A stretch of 64,000 nucleotides of DNA from Marsupella aquatica (Eukaryota > Marchantiophyta), in the NCBI GenBank assembly GCA_973895155.1, contig OZ316895.1:5146001-5210000 (forward strand), given 5' to 3'. The notes under the pieces were generated by a model. It was not told the DNA's origin, did no database searches, and was given only the letters and a program-made list of their open reading frames with translations. Positions 49,558-59,123 of the stretch are shown here, piece by piece; position 1 is the stretch's first letter; each line of letters begins with the position of its first letter. The position numbers and the translations under genes are program-made.

Positions 49558-51414
49558 CTAATCCTCCTCTTCTTCTTCGCTCTCGGTGCCCGGACTTGTG
49601 CCCCGTGAGTGGTCCTCCTCCTCATCACTCACGGGAGTGAGTGCCACCGTACTTTTCTTCTTCTTCGACGGAGTACTCTTAGTGCTGCTGCTCCCGCGCT
49701 TCCTCAAAGCAGCCAAGGCCTGCCACGCCTTGATGTACCCCTCACCAATTGTGTCCTTCCAGAGGGTAGCCTCTTCTCCGGACCGCAACTCCAACGGTAG
49801 AACTTGCCCCGTGGCCATGGGAGTCCCGGGGGTGACAGACCTGGGTGGCATCCCCGTACTGACCTGAGCCTCCCGTAACGATTTCCGTACCTCCCGGAGC
49901 TTCTTCTCCAAGCTCTTACTCTTCTCCTGACTCTTCTTGGCTCCATCCAACAAGGGTCCATACTTCCCACTAACCTCCTTCACCACCATCTCGATAGCTT
50001 GGGAGATCACATCCGGGGAAAGTGTGGAGCCAGGTGTGCCGGGACTCTTCCGTTTCCCTAGACTCAGGGCCTCACTTCTCTTCGCTCGTGTCTCAAAGGC
50101 TGCCACCTGACTCCGTAGTGCTCCCACCTGGTTCCTCCACTCCATCACTTCTCCAGAATTTTGCTTCTCTTTGGCCAATGCTTGCCTCAACGCTCCTACT
50201 TCTTCTGCTTCCTTGGCCTTGGTGGACAAAGCTCCCTTCAAGTTGGTGATCTCTACGTGAGCTGCATTGATGTGCCTGACCTTCTCATGAATGGTCTGCT
50301 CCTTGGTCTTGATCACCTCCTTCAGTGACAGGATGCTCTGCTCTAACGTCTCTACTTTGACTGTGGCGTGCTTGAGAGACTCCCTCAATGCGTGGACTAG
50401 CTTGAGTCCCTCGTGGACTCCCTCTCTGAAATCCCGTAGCTCTGCCAAGTAAACATCCGGAATGTTGTATTCCAGAGGCTGTTTCGGATCTCCCACGAGT
50501 GATTCAAGCCACTCCAATGTGCAATCATCCTCCTGGTTCTCTTCTTCTCTATTATCCTCCCCACCAGCAGACAATGATTCCTCCGTGAGCTTCCCTAAAA
50601 CGGTAGTGGCAATACTCCGGATCTCCGTGGTGAGAGATGATCCCGTGTCTTCATGCCCCGGAGAACCAATCAACCCTTCTGCCCTGGCCAATACAAATGA
50701 CCCCATCAAATGTACAGCCCCACCTGGTTTCACACTCCCGGGCTCAGCGGCCAATAGCTTCTTCAATCCGTAGCACCACCATCCGTACACATGGGCTGGG
50801 TAGTTCTTGATGTCCATAGCTACCACGAAATGCTCCTCATTCAGCACTCCGGATTGCACGTTGCCAAGAACCCGTTGATGCACCTTGGCCAGGAAGCCCT
50901 TATACTCAACATCCTTGACAGCAGAAAGAGGGATGGCGGTGGTGGAGGTAGGATTGGTCACCCAAGTGGCCACCATTTTCAACGTGAGTTCTCCCCTGAT
51001 ATTCCGAGGTATGAATGAGAATTTCTGATTCTCAAGAAACAATAGCTTAGCCAACTCCACATGGGGCACTACACGTTTGAGACATTCAAAGTAGATTCCC
51101 TCCGTTCGGAACTCCATCCCGGCCTCAATGTCCCAGCTCTTCCCTGAAGGGATGGTAATCTCCACCTTCATGAATTCTGTAAGCCCGGTGGCTTGGAAAA
51201 TGTTCCGACAATCCTCCATCACCTTGGTGGAGGTCTTGGGATAAATTCGACGAAAAATCTTCCTACCCACCGGTGAGGAACCCGCTGCCAATCCCGTGCT
51301 CATCATAACTTCTCTCTCTTCCCTTTCCCGTGTAATCCGAGTCTCCACGTAGTCACGGTAAGCAGCCTTGTATCTCCGAATGCGTGACGCACTAAACTCT
51401 GGTTGATCTAGCAT
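49558..51414 (-). CDS. LTR-encoded coiled-coil protein of unknown function (3' LTR copy)
   Basis: An uninterrupted 618-codon frame lying wholly within the LTR, in the same direction as gag-pol. I do not recognise the family. Residues 1-280 look globular (with aromatic-rich HVYGWWCYGLKKL at 208-220). An acidic patch occupies 284-299. Residues 330-450 are strongly heptad-like coiled coil, a second helical basic segment is at 490-517, a Lys/Arg-rich stretch at 570-590 could be a nuclear localisation or nucleic-acid-binding signal, and the tail (596-618) is acidic. There is no zinc knuckle, protease or polymerase motif. Intact in both LTRs with identical translation. Start chosen at the first in-frame ATG (51414-51412); stop TAG. 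It could be a structural accessory protein, a captured host gene or an envelope-unrelated leader protein. Confidence 0.8.
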   Translation of the reverse strand: MLDQPEFSASRIRRYKAAYRDYVETRITREREEREVMMSTGLAAGSSPVGRKIFRRIYPKTSTKVMEDCRNIFQATGLTEFMKVEITIPSGKSWDIEAGMEFRTEGIYFECLKRVVPHVELAKLLFLENQKFSFIPRNIRGELTLKMVATWVTNPTSTTAIPLSAVKDVEYKGFLAKVHQRVLGNVQSGVLNEEHFVVAMDIKNYPAHVYGWWCYGLKKLLAAEPGSVKPGGAVHLMGSFVLARAEGLIGSPGHEDTGSSLTTEIRSIATTVLGKLTEESLSAGGEDNREEENQEDDCTLEWLESLVGDPKQPLEYNIPDVYLAELRDFREGVHEGLKLVHALRESLKHATVKVETLEQSILSLKEVIKTKEQTIHEKVRHINAAHVEITNLKGALSTKAKEAEEVGALRQALAKEKQNSGEVMEWRNQVGALRSQVAAFETRAKRSEALSLGKRKSPGTPGSTLSPDVISQAIEMVVKEVSGKYGPLLDGAKKSQEKSKSLEKKLREVRKSLREAQVSTGMPPRSVTPGTPMATGQVLPLELRSGEEATLWKDTIGEGYIKAWQALAALRKRGSSSTKSTPSKKKKSTVALTPVSDEEEDHSRGTSPGTESEEEEED

Positions 51415-51838
51415 CCATGCATCCCGAAATCAATTTCTCAATCACCAATCCCGTCACCCGTGGCAATGTCAATTCCCTGGCCCGAAACAGCCCCCGTAGC
51501 CCGATCACTTAAATTCTCTCAATTTCCCGTCACTACTCCGTGCGGCCGCCACTAATGCCTGGAAGAATGACGCCAGCAAGCCCCACTAATCCACCATGAA
51601 AGAGAGAGCTTCAAAAATAATTAGAATCTGGAGAGAGCTTCCGGCAAGAGAGAGAAGAACCCCGTTTTTGCTTTCGGCAATGAGAGGGTCGTGCAAAAGG
51701 AAGAGGGAAAGAAAAAGGAAGGAAAAAAAAATAGAACCGAAAAAACTCCTGGCGCCTTCGCCATGCGCCCCGGCCCATTTCTCGGGCCTTACCCTTGCGT
51801 CCTCCTGCGCGCGGCCCTATGCAGGGCGCGCGGCCATT

Positions 51839-52160
51839 CCTCCCGGCTCGCGGGAGGCCCTTCAACTCCCCCCCGCTCGCGTGATCCTCCCAGCTCGCGG
51901 GAGGCCCTTTAACTCCCCCCCGCTCGCGTGATCCTCCCAGCTCGCGGGAGGCCCTTTAACTCCCCCCCGCTCGCGTGATCCTCCCAGCTCGCGGGAGGCC
52001 CTTTAACTCCCCCCCCCCCGCTCGCTTGCGCTCCTTCAGCTCGCGGAGCCTCATTAATTGCCCGGGCACGCAGCCCTATGGGCTCGCGAGGCAGCCCCTT
52101 CAGCTCGCGGAGCCCCATTAATCGCCCGGGCACGCAGCCCTATGGGCTCGCGAGGCAGCC
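51839..52160 (-). repeat. GC-rich tandem repeats in the 3' LTR leader region
   Basis: Four copies of a 47-bp unit (51839-52019; core CTCCCAGCTCGCGGGAGG) are followed by two copies of a 64-bp unit (52033-52160) containing CAGCTCGCGGAGCC and TATGGGCTCGCGAGGCAG. All share a GCTCGCG core embedded in small palindromes, so the RNA would be highly structured. They lie between the TATA-like element and the LTR ORF. Confidence 0.9.
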
Positions 52161-52210
52161 CCTCTTTCTCTCGGACGGCCACTAATGGGACTCGCCCTCC
52201 TGAGGAGGGA

Positions 52211-52220
52211 TTTATTTAAA
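52211..52220 (-). promoter_or_regulatory. TATA-like element of the 3' LTR
   Basis: The minus strand reads TTTAAATAAA about 305 nt inside the LTR start, the only AT-rich box in the GC-rich upstream part. It is a candidate promoter; if used, the transcript would start upstream of the GC repeats and the LTR ORF would be the first ORF of the genomic RNA. Inference only. Confidence 0.4.
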
Positions 52221-52489
52221 AAAAAACCCCCCCCTCTCCTGACTTTGCAATGGGGGTCTCAACAATAGCTCTTGAAGCAAAACGGTAAGTCCTATGGGGC
52301 TGGTCCTGGCTAGTTTCAAGGTCCCAAAATATTTGCCCACTTAGGTCGCCGCAAATCTTAGAACTATTATGAGAGAAAGAATATAAAGTCACCTGGGGCA
52401 TCATCAACCTATAATGACGGAATTAACTAAAAATTAAAAAATGGCTTATTTACATTGACTATTAACAAGGTATCGGCCTTTGCAACCAG

Positions 52490-55400
52490 TTATGTGTGAC
52501 TTCCCGTGACGGGGTACCCGTCACATAGCTCCTCTCTTAATTGCGAAGCGCCCCCGCGAGCACCATACTCTTCCTCCGTGTAGTACTTCTTTAGGCGCTC
52601 TTGATTGATCCGTGTGTTGAGTAGTTGCCCCTCCAATGTCTTGAGTTGAACCGAGCCGTTGGAGTAGACGGCATCCACTACGTAGGGTCCCATCCACCGT
52701 GTATGCAACTTCCCGGGGAAATGCATGAAGCGGCTATCGTAGAGGAGCACCAAATCTCCCTCCTCAATGGACACACGACGGAGATGGGAATCGTAATGTG
52801 ACTTGCGTTTGCCTTGCTCCTGCTCCGTATGTGTCAAAGCCTCTTCTCGTGTCTCCGTGAGTTGCTCCAACTGTTGGATCCGTGAAGCGACACTTTCTTC
52901 TGCCCCTTCCCTTTCCCGTGTTAGGATTCGAATGGTTGGAACCTCAAATTCCACCGGCACAAGAGAGTGTTGTCCAAACACAAGGAAATAGGGGCTGTGG
53001 CCCGTGGTAGTCTTGTGAGCCAGGTTGTAAGCGTAAGTGGCAGCCAACAACTTCAAATCCCAATCGGTCTTGTGAGCGGATACCGTTTTGTTGAGGATCT
53101 TGCCCATGATCCCGTTGGCTCTCTCAGTGAGCCCGTTGGCTCGAGGGTGGTACGGAGTGGTCTTCCTATGTGAGATCAAGTAGTTCTCCGTCAAACGTTC
53201 AATCGTATGATTGAGGAAGTGAGTACCCCTGTCACTTACCAACTCCAATGGTGGACCAAATCGTGTAAAAATCTGCTCATACAAAAAACGTGCCGTGGTG
53301 TTGGCATCATCCTTGGCAGTAGCTCGGGCCTCCACCCACTTGGTGGCATAGTCCGTTGCAAGAATGATGTAGCGCTTCCTCCCTCTTCGTGTGATGGGAG
53401 TGAAAGGGCCAATGAAGTCCACCCCCCACTTCTCAAAGGGTGCAAGAGGAAGTATGGGCACCAATGGGTGTCGTGAGGAGGGCCCTGGTTTGCCTTGACG
53501 CTGGCACGGATCACATCGCTGGATGTACCGGTGTACATCCCGAAAGAGAGTTGGCCACCAATATCCAGCATCTAGTATTTTCCTTGCGGTGGTCTCCCGT
53601 GCAAAGTGGCCACCAGCTTCCTCCTCATGTAATGCTGCCATGACTGTACGTATCTCCGCTTCCTCCAAACAACGACGAAGTCGGCCATCCATGCCGTACT
53701 TGTGAAGTACTCCCTTCACAAGCAAGTAGGGACCTGTCTTACGCAAAAACACTGCTGCTCTCTCCGGGCCCAAACGTGAGGGAACTCTAGCCGTGCGGAG
53801 AAATTCCAAAATTTCTCCATACCAAGTAGTGGCCTCTGTATTCACGCTGAACACTTCCTCATCCGGGAACCGATCATCAATCTCCTGGGAGTCAGATGCT
53901 CCCTCAATACGGGAGAAGAAGTCTGCATTGCTATGACTCTTCCCCGATCTTACTCTCACCTCATAGTTGAACTCTTGTAGCAACAAAACCCAACGTGCAA
54001 TTCTCCCGGACAGATCTGGCTTGTTGACCATGTATTTCAAGCTGTTGTGATCCGTGTGGAACACAACCTTGTACCCCAACAAATAATGACGATACTTCTT
54101 ACAAGCGTAGATGATACCAAGTGCCTCCCTATCGGTGGGTGAGTAGTTTTTCTCTGCCGGGGCCAACTGCCTACTGGCAAAGTAGATGGGATGGTCTCTT
54201 CCATCATCATCTAACTGACTCAAAACGGCACCGATGCAAAATCCTGATACGTCTACGTAAACATGGAATTCCTTATTCCAATTGGGCGTAATGAGCACGG
54301 GGGCCTCTAGCAATCGTTTCTTCAATTCATCAAAAGCAGCCTGACGGGAAGGAGTAGGTTCAAACTCACTTCCTTTTTTCAACATGGAAGTGAGTGGCAT
54401 GGCTACCTTGGCAAAGTCTTTGATGAAGCGTCGGTAGTAGCCAACACACCCCAAGAACCCTCTCACTTCCTTCACATTCTTGGGAAATGAGACTGCTACC
54501 CACACGGCGACCTTCTCACGATCAACTTCAATCCCTCGTGCAGACACTTTGTGGCCCAATAGGATTCCCTCCTCAATTCCAAAGAAACATTTCTCCGGAT
54601 GCAGCTTCAGGCAAGTCTCCCGGCACCGCTGAAAAGTCAACCGTAAGTGTTCCGGATGCTTGACTCGTTTGCCGTAGACAGCAAAGTCATCAATAAAGAT
54701 CTCCAAGAACCTGCGTAAAAAGTCATGAAATATATTCATCATGAGCCGTTGGAACATGCCAGGGGCATTGCACAACCCAAAAGGCATTCTCCGGAATGCA
54801 AAAATCCCCCACTCTGTTGTGAAAGCCGTCTTGAGTTGGTCCTCCTCCCGTATCCAGATTTGGTTGTACCCAGAGTAGCCATCCAAGAAGCTGTATATCT
54901 CCCAACCTGCTACCATGTCCAACACGATATCCGTGAACGGTAGCGGGTAGTGATCCTTCTTGGTCGCATCATTCAACTTTCGAAAATCTTGGCACACCCG
55001 TATTTTCACCTTCCCGTCTGGCCCCTTTTTCTTGGGCACGATTACGATGGGTGACACCCACTCACTATGCATGACCGGATAAATGAATCCTGCATCCAAC
55101 AAACGGTCAATCTCCTCCTTCACCATGAGTGAGTATTTGGGGTTGAGGCGGTATTGGCGTTGCCTCACAGGTCGTGCTCCTGACATCAGGTCAATGCTGT
55201 GCTCACCAAACTCAGGTGGCACTCCTTTCAAATCTTGGTGGCTCCACGCAAATACGTCTTGGTACTCTTTCAACAATTCCTGAATCGTGCGTTGCTCCGT
55301 AGCATCCAACTTACTACCAATGTTGAGTGTCTTGCCCTCACCCACTTCCACCTTTGTGTACTGCTCCGGCCTGATCACGTCCAACTTGTTGCGTGTCTCC

Positions 55401-58400
55401 TCATCAAAGGTTTCTTCCAACCGTGCGAGCCTCATCCCTCCATACACCGGTGCATCACTCTCCTCCTGGTCTGGTCGGGATGGAGGTGGATCCTTTGTCA
55501 CATGGGCCATTATTTCTTCAACGTCAGATTCTTTGTAATGTGACAATAGCTCCTCTCTAAAGTCATCATCCAGGATGTCATTCAAAAACTGCTCTCTTTG
55601 CTCATCATCAAACATGATCGTGTGGGCTTGCATTTCCACCTCCTCGGGGTGATCCTCTGCCTCCCTATCATGAATCTCTAGAGGTTCAGCCTCCACAATT
55701 TTGCTTCGCTCGTCTTCCATCTCTTCTAGAACAGCGTGCACTTGGCTAACTGATTCCTCTACTGCATGCTCTTGAGTAGCAACTCCGGGGCCAAAAACAT
55801 CTTCCTCCGTGAGGTGAGAAATCAGTTTCACCATGTATACTTCATCCTCGTCTTCATCTGAGGTGACCTCTGAATCATATTCCTCCTCCATAGTCGTAGT
55901 CTCCCCGTGAGGTGACTCCGCTGACCATGGAATAGTGATAGTGGGGATACCAAACCGAAACTGCCGTTTGCCCCAATCACTTGTGACCTTGGCCACATAC
56001 AACCATGGCCTGCCAATTAAAATGGGAAAACCGTACGGCCGAACGGGTCGCATCACCAAATAGTTGAGGGGGAAAGATTTTCCCCCAATCATTGTTGGAA
56101 TCTTGGTGAGACACCCCAACGGCACCACCCGTGCACCATCAGCCAACCTCATGGCACGTGCCGGTGGTTCTAACTCTGTATACCCCAACCGGTTTGCCGT
56201 CTCCTCAGTCATGATGTTGACTCCCGAGCCCCCGTCCACCGGTACAAACCGTATTGCACATCCATTGATGTCCACCGTGAGTTCTGGGGCACCCAAATCC
56301 TCCGTGACCCAGTTGACTTGTATGGGGTCAGCCCCAACTTTGGGTAACCTTCTTCTACGTCTCCTCCTCATGAGAATCTCCTTGACTTGGCGACGGTATA
56401 GGGAGCTATCCCGTAATAGTTGACCAATTGTGGCACTGACTGGGCAATCCAGAATGTCTTGAGCAATGTTGTACGCGGTTGCAGGAGGTATGGGTGGGAT
56501 GACCTCTTCTCCCGGTTTCCAACGAACAACCCTCTCCTCCGCTTTCTTTCTGGCCTTTGCCTCCTCCATGTCTTTGTCAATGGCCGCTTGCATGGCTTGT
56601 GCTTCTAGCTCCTCCAACTGCTTACGTACCTCTTCTCCCACCTTCGGATAGAACAACTTGGGGTTGTCCCGATCAAAGTCACTATCCTCCATGGGTGGCA
56701 CCTCCGGTTCGTGTGAGGTACCCGATGTGGAAGCTTGATGCACCTCCTTGTACTTCTGCTTGAGCTCGGACTTGCCCTTCTTTTTGCCGGATCGAGTGGA
56801 GACTCGGTAACAAGAGTAATGCCTTCTCTCCTCGTCGCTGTCTTCCTCCGGTAGATTCTCAGCATGAGTCCACTCATGACTTGGGGGTGAGGGGTTAGCA
56901 ACTTCAACTTCCGTAGATGTTGCAACAACAACCACCGGTATCTCAACAACTGGAGATACTACAACGACTAGCGGTACCACCTCCTCCGTTATGGTGGTCA
57001 TCCTTTGCTTGGGAATGTTCACTACGGTTTCTTCTCTTCTAGTGATTAGAGGGGTGTCGACTGCTTCCGTGGTGAGAAAGTTGACGCTAGCTTCTTTCAG
57101 AGGAGGTGGCGGCCCCTTCTTCTCTTGTGCCCCAATCGGTTGAGCCTTGAACGCCTCCAAGGTTGGGCAGTGTGGTGCAAGATGACCCTCCCCCTTGCAT
57201 AGTTGACACAGCCGGGCAAAATCTCCATTGCCTTGACGGGTGGGCTCTGGGCACACATTAGCGTAGTGGCCCGCCACTCTACAATTGTAACAAATAGGGA
57301 TCTTCCTCACTCCAGGGTACGGTGGTCGATTCCCTGGGTTAGCGTTGGGATAGTTGGAGTATGCGGGTGCTCGGGCGTTTGTTGAAACTCCATGAATGCT
57401 CCGTGGTCCCGGGTTGAGAGGTTGTACACTATACACGTTGGCCTCTGGTGGCTCCTCCATGAAGTACTCTATTGGCCCTTCCGCTGCATATGAAGGATTT
57501 GAGTAGCTTGCCCCCTCAACATCCTCCTCCCGTACTTGGAAAACCTTGGCTGGTTCTCCCGCTGGGCACTCCTTCGGGGCATGACCAAACTTCATGCACT
57601 TGGTGCACCACACATTGGCTCTCTCCACCGGAACTTTTCTCCTCTCAGGTTTGAGTCCGGCAAAATGTACTTTCAACGCTTTCATTTGCTCCGTCAGCTC
57701 ATCATATCTGGCCTCTTGCTCCTTCAGGCGTCTTGCCGTAGACAATGGTGTAACGGCCACCGTGGGTAGTATCACTTCACGGTGAGAGGACTTCTTGACT
57801 TTCTTTGACAACTTCTTCTTCTTCCTCCTTCGTCTTTCAGCTTCTGACTCCGTAGTGTCTGACTCTGTAGTACTCTCAGAATCCTCAGATTCATCACTAC
57901 TATCTGAATCAGATCCACTCGACTCCTCACTGGAGGAACTGTCAACCGGCTTCAGCTTCTTTCTTCGGCAACGCTTGCTTGTGGCATCAGCTGCGGTGTA
58001 TGACTCCGCTGCTGCAATAGCTTCAGCCAATGTGGTTGGCTTGGCTTGACGTACAAAGAACCCCATCTTGCTTGGTAGGGCAGCCACAAACCAGGCTTGA
58101 CGCATAGCATCATCGGTACGGGCTTGGATCCGACGTACCAGCTTTTGGAACCTTTGCAAAAACCTCCGTAATGACTCCTTCTTCTTCATCCTGAGTTGGC
58201 CCACCTTTAATAGTGAGGTGGCCTCCACTCCTATGGATCTGAACTCCTTCAAGAAGGCTTGCTTGAACAGAGCCCAATCAGCTTTCACGTTGGCCAACAA
58301 CGAAATGAACCATGGACCTGCCTCCCCTCTCATCATTCCAGGAATGATAGTGAGCTTATGTGCAGACTCCCCATTAGCTTCGGCAATCCCTTCAAACTCC

Positions 58401-58888
58401 TCAATCCATTCGTCTGGATCATCCTTTGGTCTCCCCTTGAAGGGTACGTACTGAACACGGGTACGTTGTGCAGCTGCCATCGGTGCAGCCGGTGCCTGTA
58501 TCAACACAGGTGGTAATGGCGCTTGTTGGGCCACCGGTAACAGCACCGATGATAGGTGTGAGATGATTTGTGGCAATGCAGTGAGCTCTGGGATCAGATT
58601 TTGTAACTCAGACTGCACCAACACAAAGGGCTCTCCTTCTTCTCGCTCGTGATCTATGTCTGGCTCTTCGTCTGGGCATATGGCCTCATTACATTGAGCC
58701 TCTTCCTGTTGCACACCAACTTGTTCTTCCAGCACCAGTGGCAACCTCCTCTCTTCTGCAAGCCGTAAGCGTTCTTCGGCAGCAACTCGTCGTCTGGTCC
58801 CAATCCAAGAGGGCCCCCCTTCTAGCTCTGATCTTGGGGTACGTGTGTGTTGGGGACTTCCTCTACCTCCCCTTCTCCCTCTCGGCAT
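52490..58888 (-). CDS. Gag-Pol polyprotein of the young Ty3 element
   Basis: A single intact 2132-codon frame. Gag: capsid-like region about 145-300, Ser/acidic linker 315-350, then three CCHC zinc knuckles (Cys 428-441, 533-546, 561-574). Protease around Asp 885 (VDGGSGVNIM, the DGGS variant common in plant OTA elements). Reverse transcriptase about 1245-1460, catalytic Asp 1336 and Asp 1400/1401 in FIDD (the box is usually YVDD or YIDD). RNase H with Asp 1546, Glu 1588, Asp 1613 and Asp 1656. Integrase zinc domain His 1754, His 1761, Cys 1792, Cys 1795, and core Asp 1824, Asp 1886, Glu 1922 with 35 residues between the last two. GPYVV near 2067 is the GPY/F module; no chromodomain follows. 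The last 11 residues and stop (TAA at 52490-52492) are encoded by the 3' LTR. All catalytic residues are present, so the element may be autonomous. Confidence 0.97.
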   Translation of the reverse strand: MPRGRRGGRGSPQHTRTPRSELEGGPSWIGTRRRVAAEERLRLAEERRLPLVLEEQVGVQQEEAQCNEAICPDEEPDIDHEREEGEPFVLVQSELQNLIPELTALPQIISHLSSVLLPVAQQAPLPPVLIQAPAAPMAAAQRTRVQYVPFKGRPKDDPDEWIEEFEGIAEANGESAHKLTIIPGMMRGEAGPWFISLLANVKADWALFKQAFLKEFRSIGVEATSLLKVGQLRMKKKESLRRFLQRFQKLVRRIQARTDDAMRQAWFVAALPSKMGFFVRQAKPTTLAEAIAAAESYTAADATSKRCRRKKLKPVDSSSSEESSGSDSDSSDESEDSESTTESDTTESEAERRRRKKKKLSKKVKKSSHREVILPTVAVTPLSTARRLKEQEARYDELTEQMKALKVHFAGLKPERRKVPVERANVWCTKCMKFGHAPKECPAGEPAKVFQVREEDVEGASYSNPSYAAEGPIEYFMEEPPEANVYSVQPLNPGPRSIHGVSTNARAPAYSNYPNANPGNRPPYPGVRKIPICYNCRVAGHYANVCPEPTRQGNGDFARLCQLCKGEGHLAPHCPTLEAFKAQPIGAQEKKGPPPPLKEASVNFLTTEAVDTPLITRREETVVNIPKQRMTTITEEVVPLVVVVSPVVEIPVVVVATSTEVEVANPSPPSHEWTHAENLPEEDSDEERRHYSCYRVSTRSGKKKGKSELKQKYKEVHQASTSGTSHEPEVPPMEDSDFDRDNPKLFYPKVGEEVRKQLEELEAQAMQAAIDKDMEEAKARKKAEERVVRWKPGEEVIPPIPPATAYNIAQDILDCPVSATIGQLLRDSSLYRRQVKEILMRRRRRRRLPKVGADPIQVNWVTEDLGAPELTVDINGCAIRFVPVDGGSGVNIMTEETANRLGYTELEPPARAMRLADGARVVPLGCLTKIPTMIGGKSFPLNYLVMRPVRPYGFPILIGRPWLYVAKVTSDWGKRQFRFGIPTITIPWSAESPHGETTTMEEEYDSEVTSDEDEDEVYMVKLISHLTEEDVFGPGVATQEHAVEESVSQVHAVLEEMEDERSKIVEAEPLEIHDREAEDHPEEVEMQAHTIMFDDEQREQFLNDILDDDFREELLSHYKESDVEEIMAHVTKDPPPSRPDQEESDAPVYGGMRLARLEETFDEETRNKLDVIRPEQYTKVEVGEGKTLNIGSKLDATEQRTIQELLKEYQDVFAWSHQDLKGVPPEFGEHSIDLMSGARPVRQRQYRLNPKYSLMVKEEIDRLLDAGFIYPVMHSEWVSPIVIVPKKKGPDGKVKIRVCQDFRKLNDATKKDHYPLPFTDIVLDMVAGWEIYSFLDGYSGYNQIWIREEDQLKTAFTTEWGIFAFRRMPFGLCNAPGMFQRLMMNIFHDFLRRFLEIFIDDFAVYGKRVKHPEHLRLTFQRCRETCLKLHPEKCFFGIEEGILLGHKVSARGIEVDREKVAVWVAVSFPKNVKEVRGFLGCVGYYRRFIKDFAKVAMPLTSMLKKGSEFEPTPSRQAAFDELKKRLLEAPVLITPNWNKEFHVYVDVSGFCIGAVLSQLDDDGRDHPIYFASRQLAPAEKNYSPTDREALGIIYACKKYRHYLLGYKVVFHTDHNSLKYMVNKPDLSGRIARWVLLLQEFNYEVRVRSGKSHSNADFFSRIEGASDSQEIDDRFPDEEVFSVNTEATTWYGEILEFLRTARVPSRLGPERAAVFLRKTGPYLLVKGVLHKYGMDGRLRRCLEEAEIRTVMAALHEEEAGGHFARETTARKILDAGYWWPTLFRDVHRYIQRCDPCQRQGKPGPSSRHPLVPILPLAPFEKWGVDFIGPFTPITRRGRKRYIILATDYATKWVEARATAKDDANTTARFLYEQIFTRFGPPLELVSDRGTHFLNHTIERLTENYLISHRKTTPYHPRANGLTERANGIMGKILNKTVSAHKTDWDLKLLAATYAYNLAHKTTTGHSPYFLVFGQHSLVPVEFEVPTIRILTREREGAEESVASRIQQLEQLTETREEALTHTEQEQGKRKSHYDSHLRRVSIEEGDLVLLYDSRFMHFPGKLHTRWMGPYVVDAVYSNGSVQLKTLEGQLLNTRINQERLKKYYTEEEYGARGGASQLREELCDGYPVTGSHT
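52529..52538 (-). promoter_or_regulatory. Polypurine tract of the young Ty3 element
   Basis: The minus strand reads AAGAGAGGAG three bases before the 3' LTR begins, the position of the plus-strand DNA primer. It lies within the gag-pol frame, coding near residues 2117-2120. Confidence 0.85.
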
Positions 58889-59105
58889 CCCATTGAGACC
58901 TGCATTCCAAACTTACACCAATGTCTCAGAAAGCAATATTTGTAAACATCAACCATCGCACGATGCGTTGTGGTTGACGTACAATAACAAAGTAACCAAC
59001 AAACTTCTCACGTATCAACCGTCGCAAGTTGCGTTGTGGTTGATAGGTTTGAACTCCCAATAGACGTAGCTCCCCTCCTTCGTGTCGTCAAACAAGAAGA
59101 AGGAT
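58889..59105. other. Short leader between primer site and gag start
   Basis: About 217 nt of non-coding leader. An imperfect 50-nt duplication is present: 'catcaaccatcgcacgatgcgttgtggttga' and 'tatcaaccgtcgcaagttgcgttgtggttga' contents at about 58948 and 59014. It may contain packaging signals; not shown. Confidence 0.5.
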
Positions 59106-59123
59106 TCCCCGGCAGCGGCGCCA
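59106..59123 (-). promoter_or_regulatory. Primer binding site, tRNA-Asp type
   Basis: The minus strand reads TGGCGCCGCTGCCGGGGA, complementary to the 3' end of plant tRNA-Asp apart from one position (usually TGGCGCCGTTGCCGGGGA). It lies 20 nt from the LTR end, farther than the usual 0-5 nt. Confidence 0.9.

Larger units (their letters stand above)
48447..52525 (-). repeat. 3' LTR of the young Ty3 element (4,079 bp)
   Basis: On the minus strand it begins TGTGACGGGTACC at 52525 and ends GGCAAGTGACA at 48447. The first bases form a hairpin-like GTGACGGG/CCCGTCAC palindrome. In transcription order: a TATA-like stretch, GC-rich tandem repeats, the 618-codon ORF (51414-49558), then about 1.1 kb of non-coding DNA. 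The first 36 nt also encode the last 11 codons and stop of gag-pol. Confidence 0.97.

Noticed and set aside
49239-51018. Plus-strand ORFs of 75-133 codons inside the LTRs
   Set aside because: They are antisense shadows of the 618-codon LTR ORF and of LTR leader sequence.
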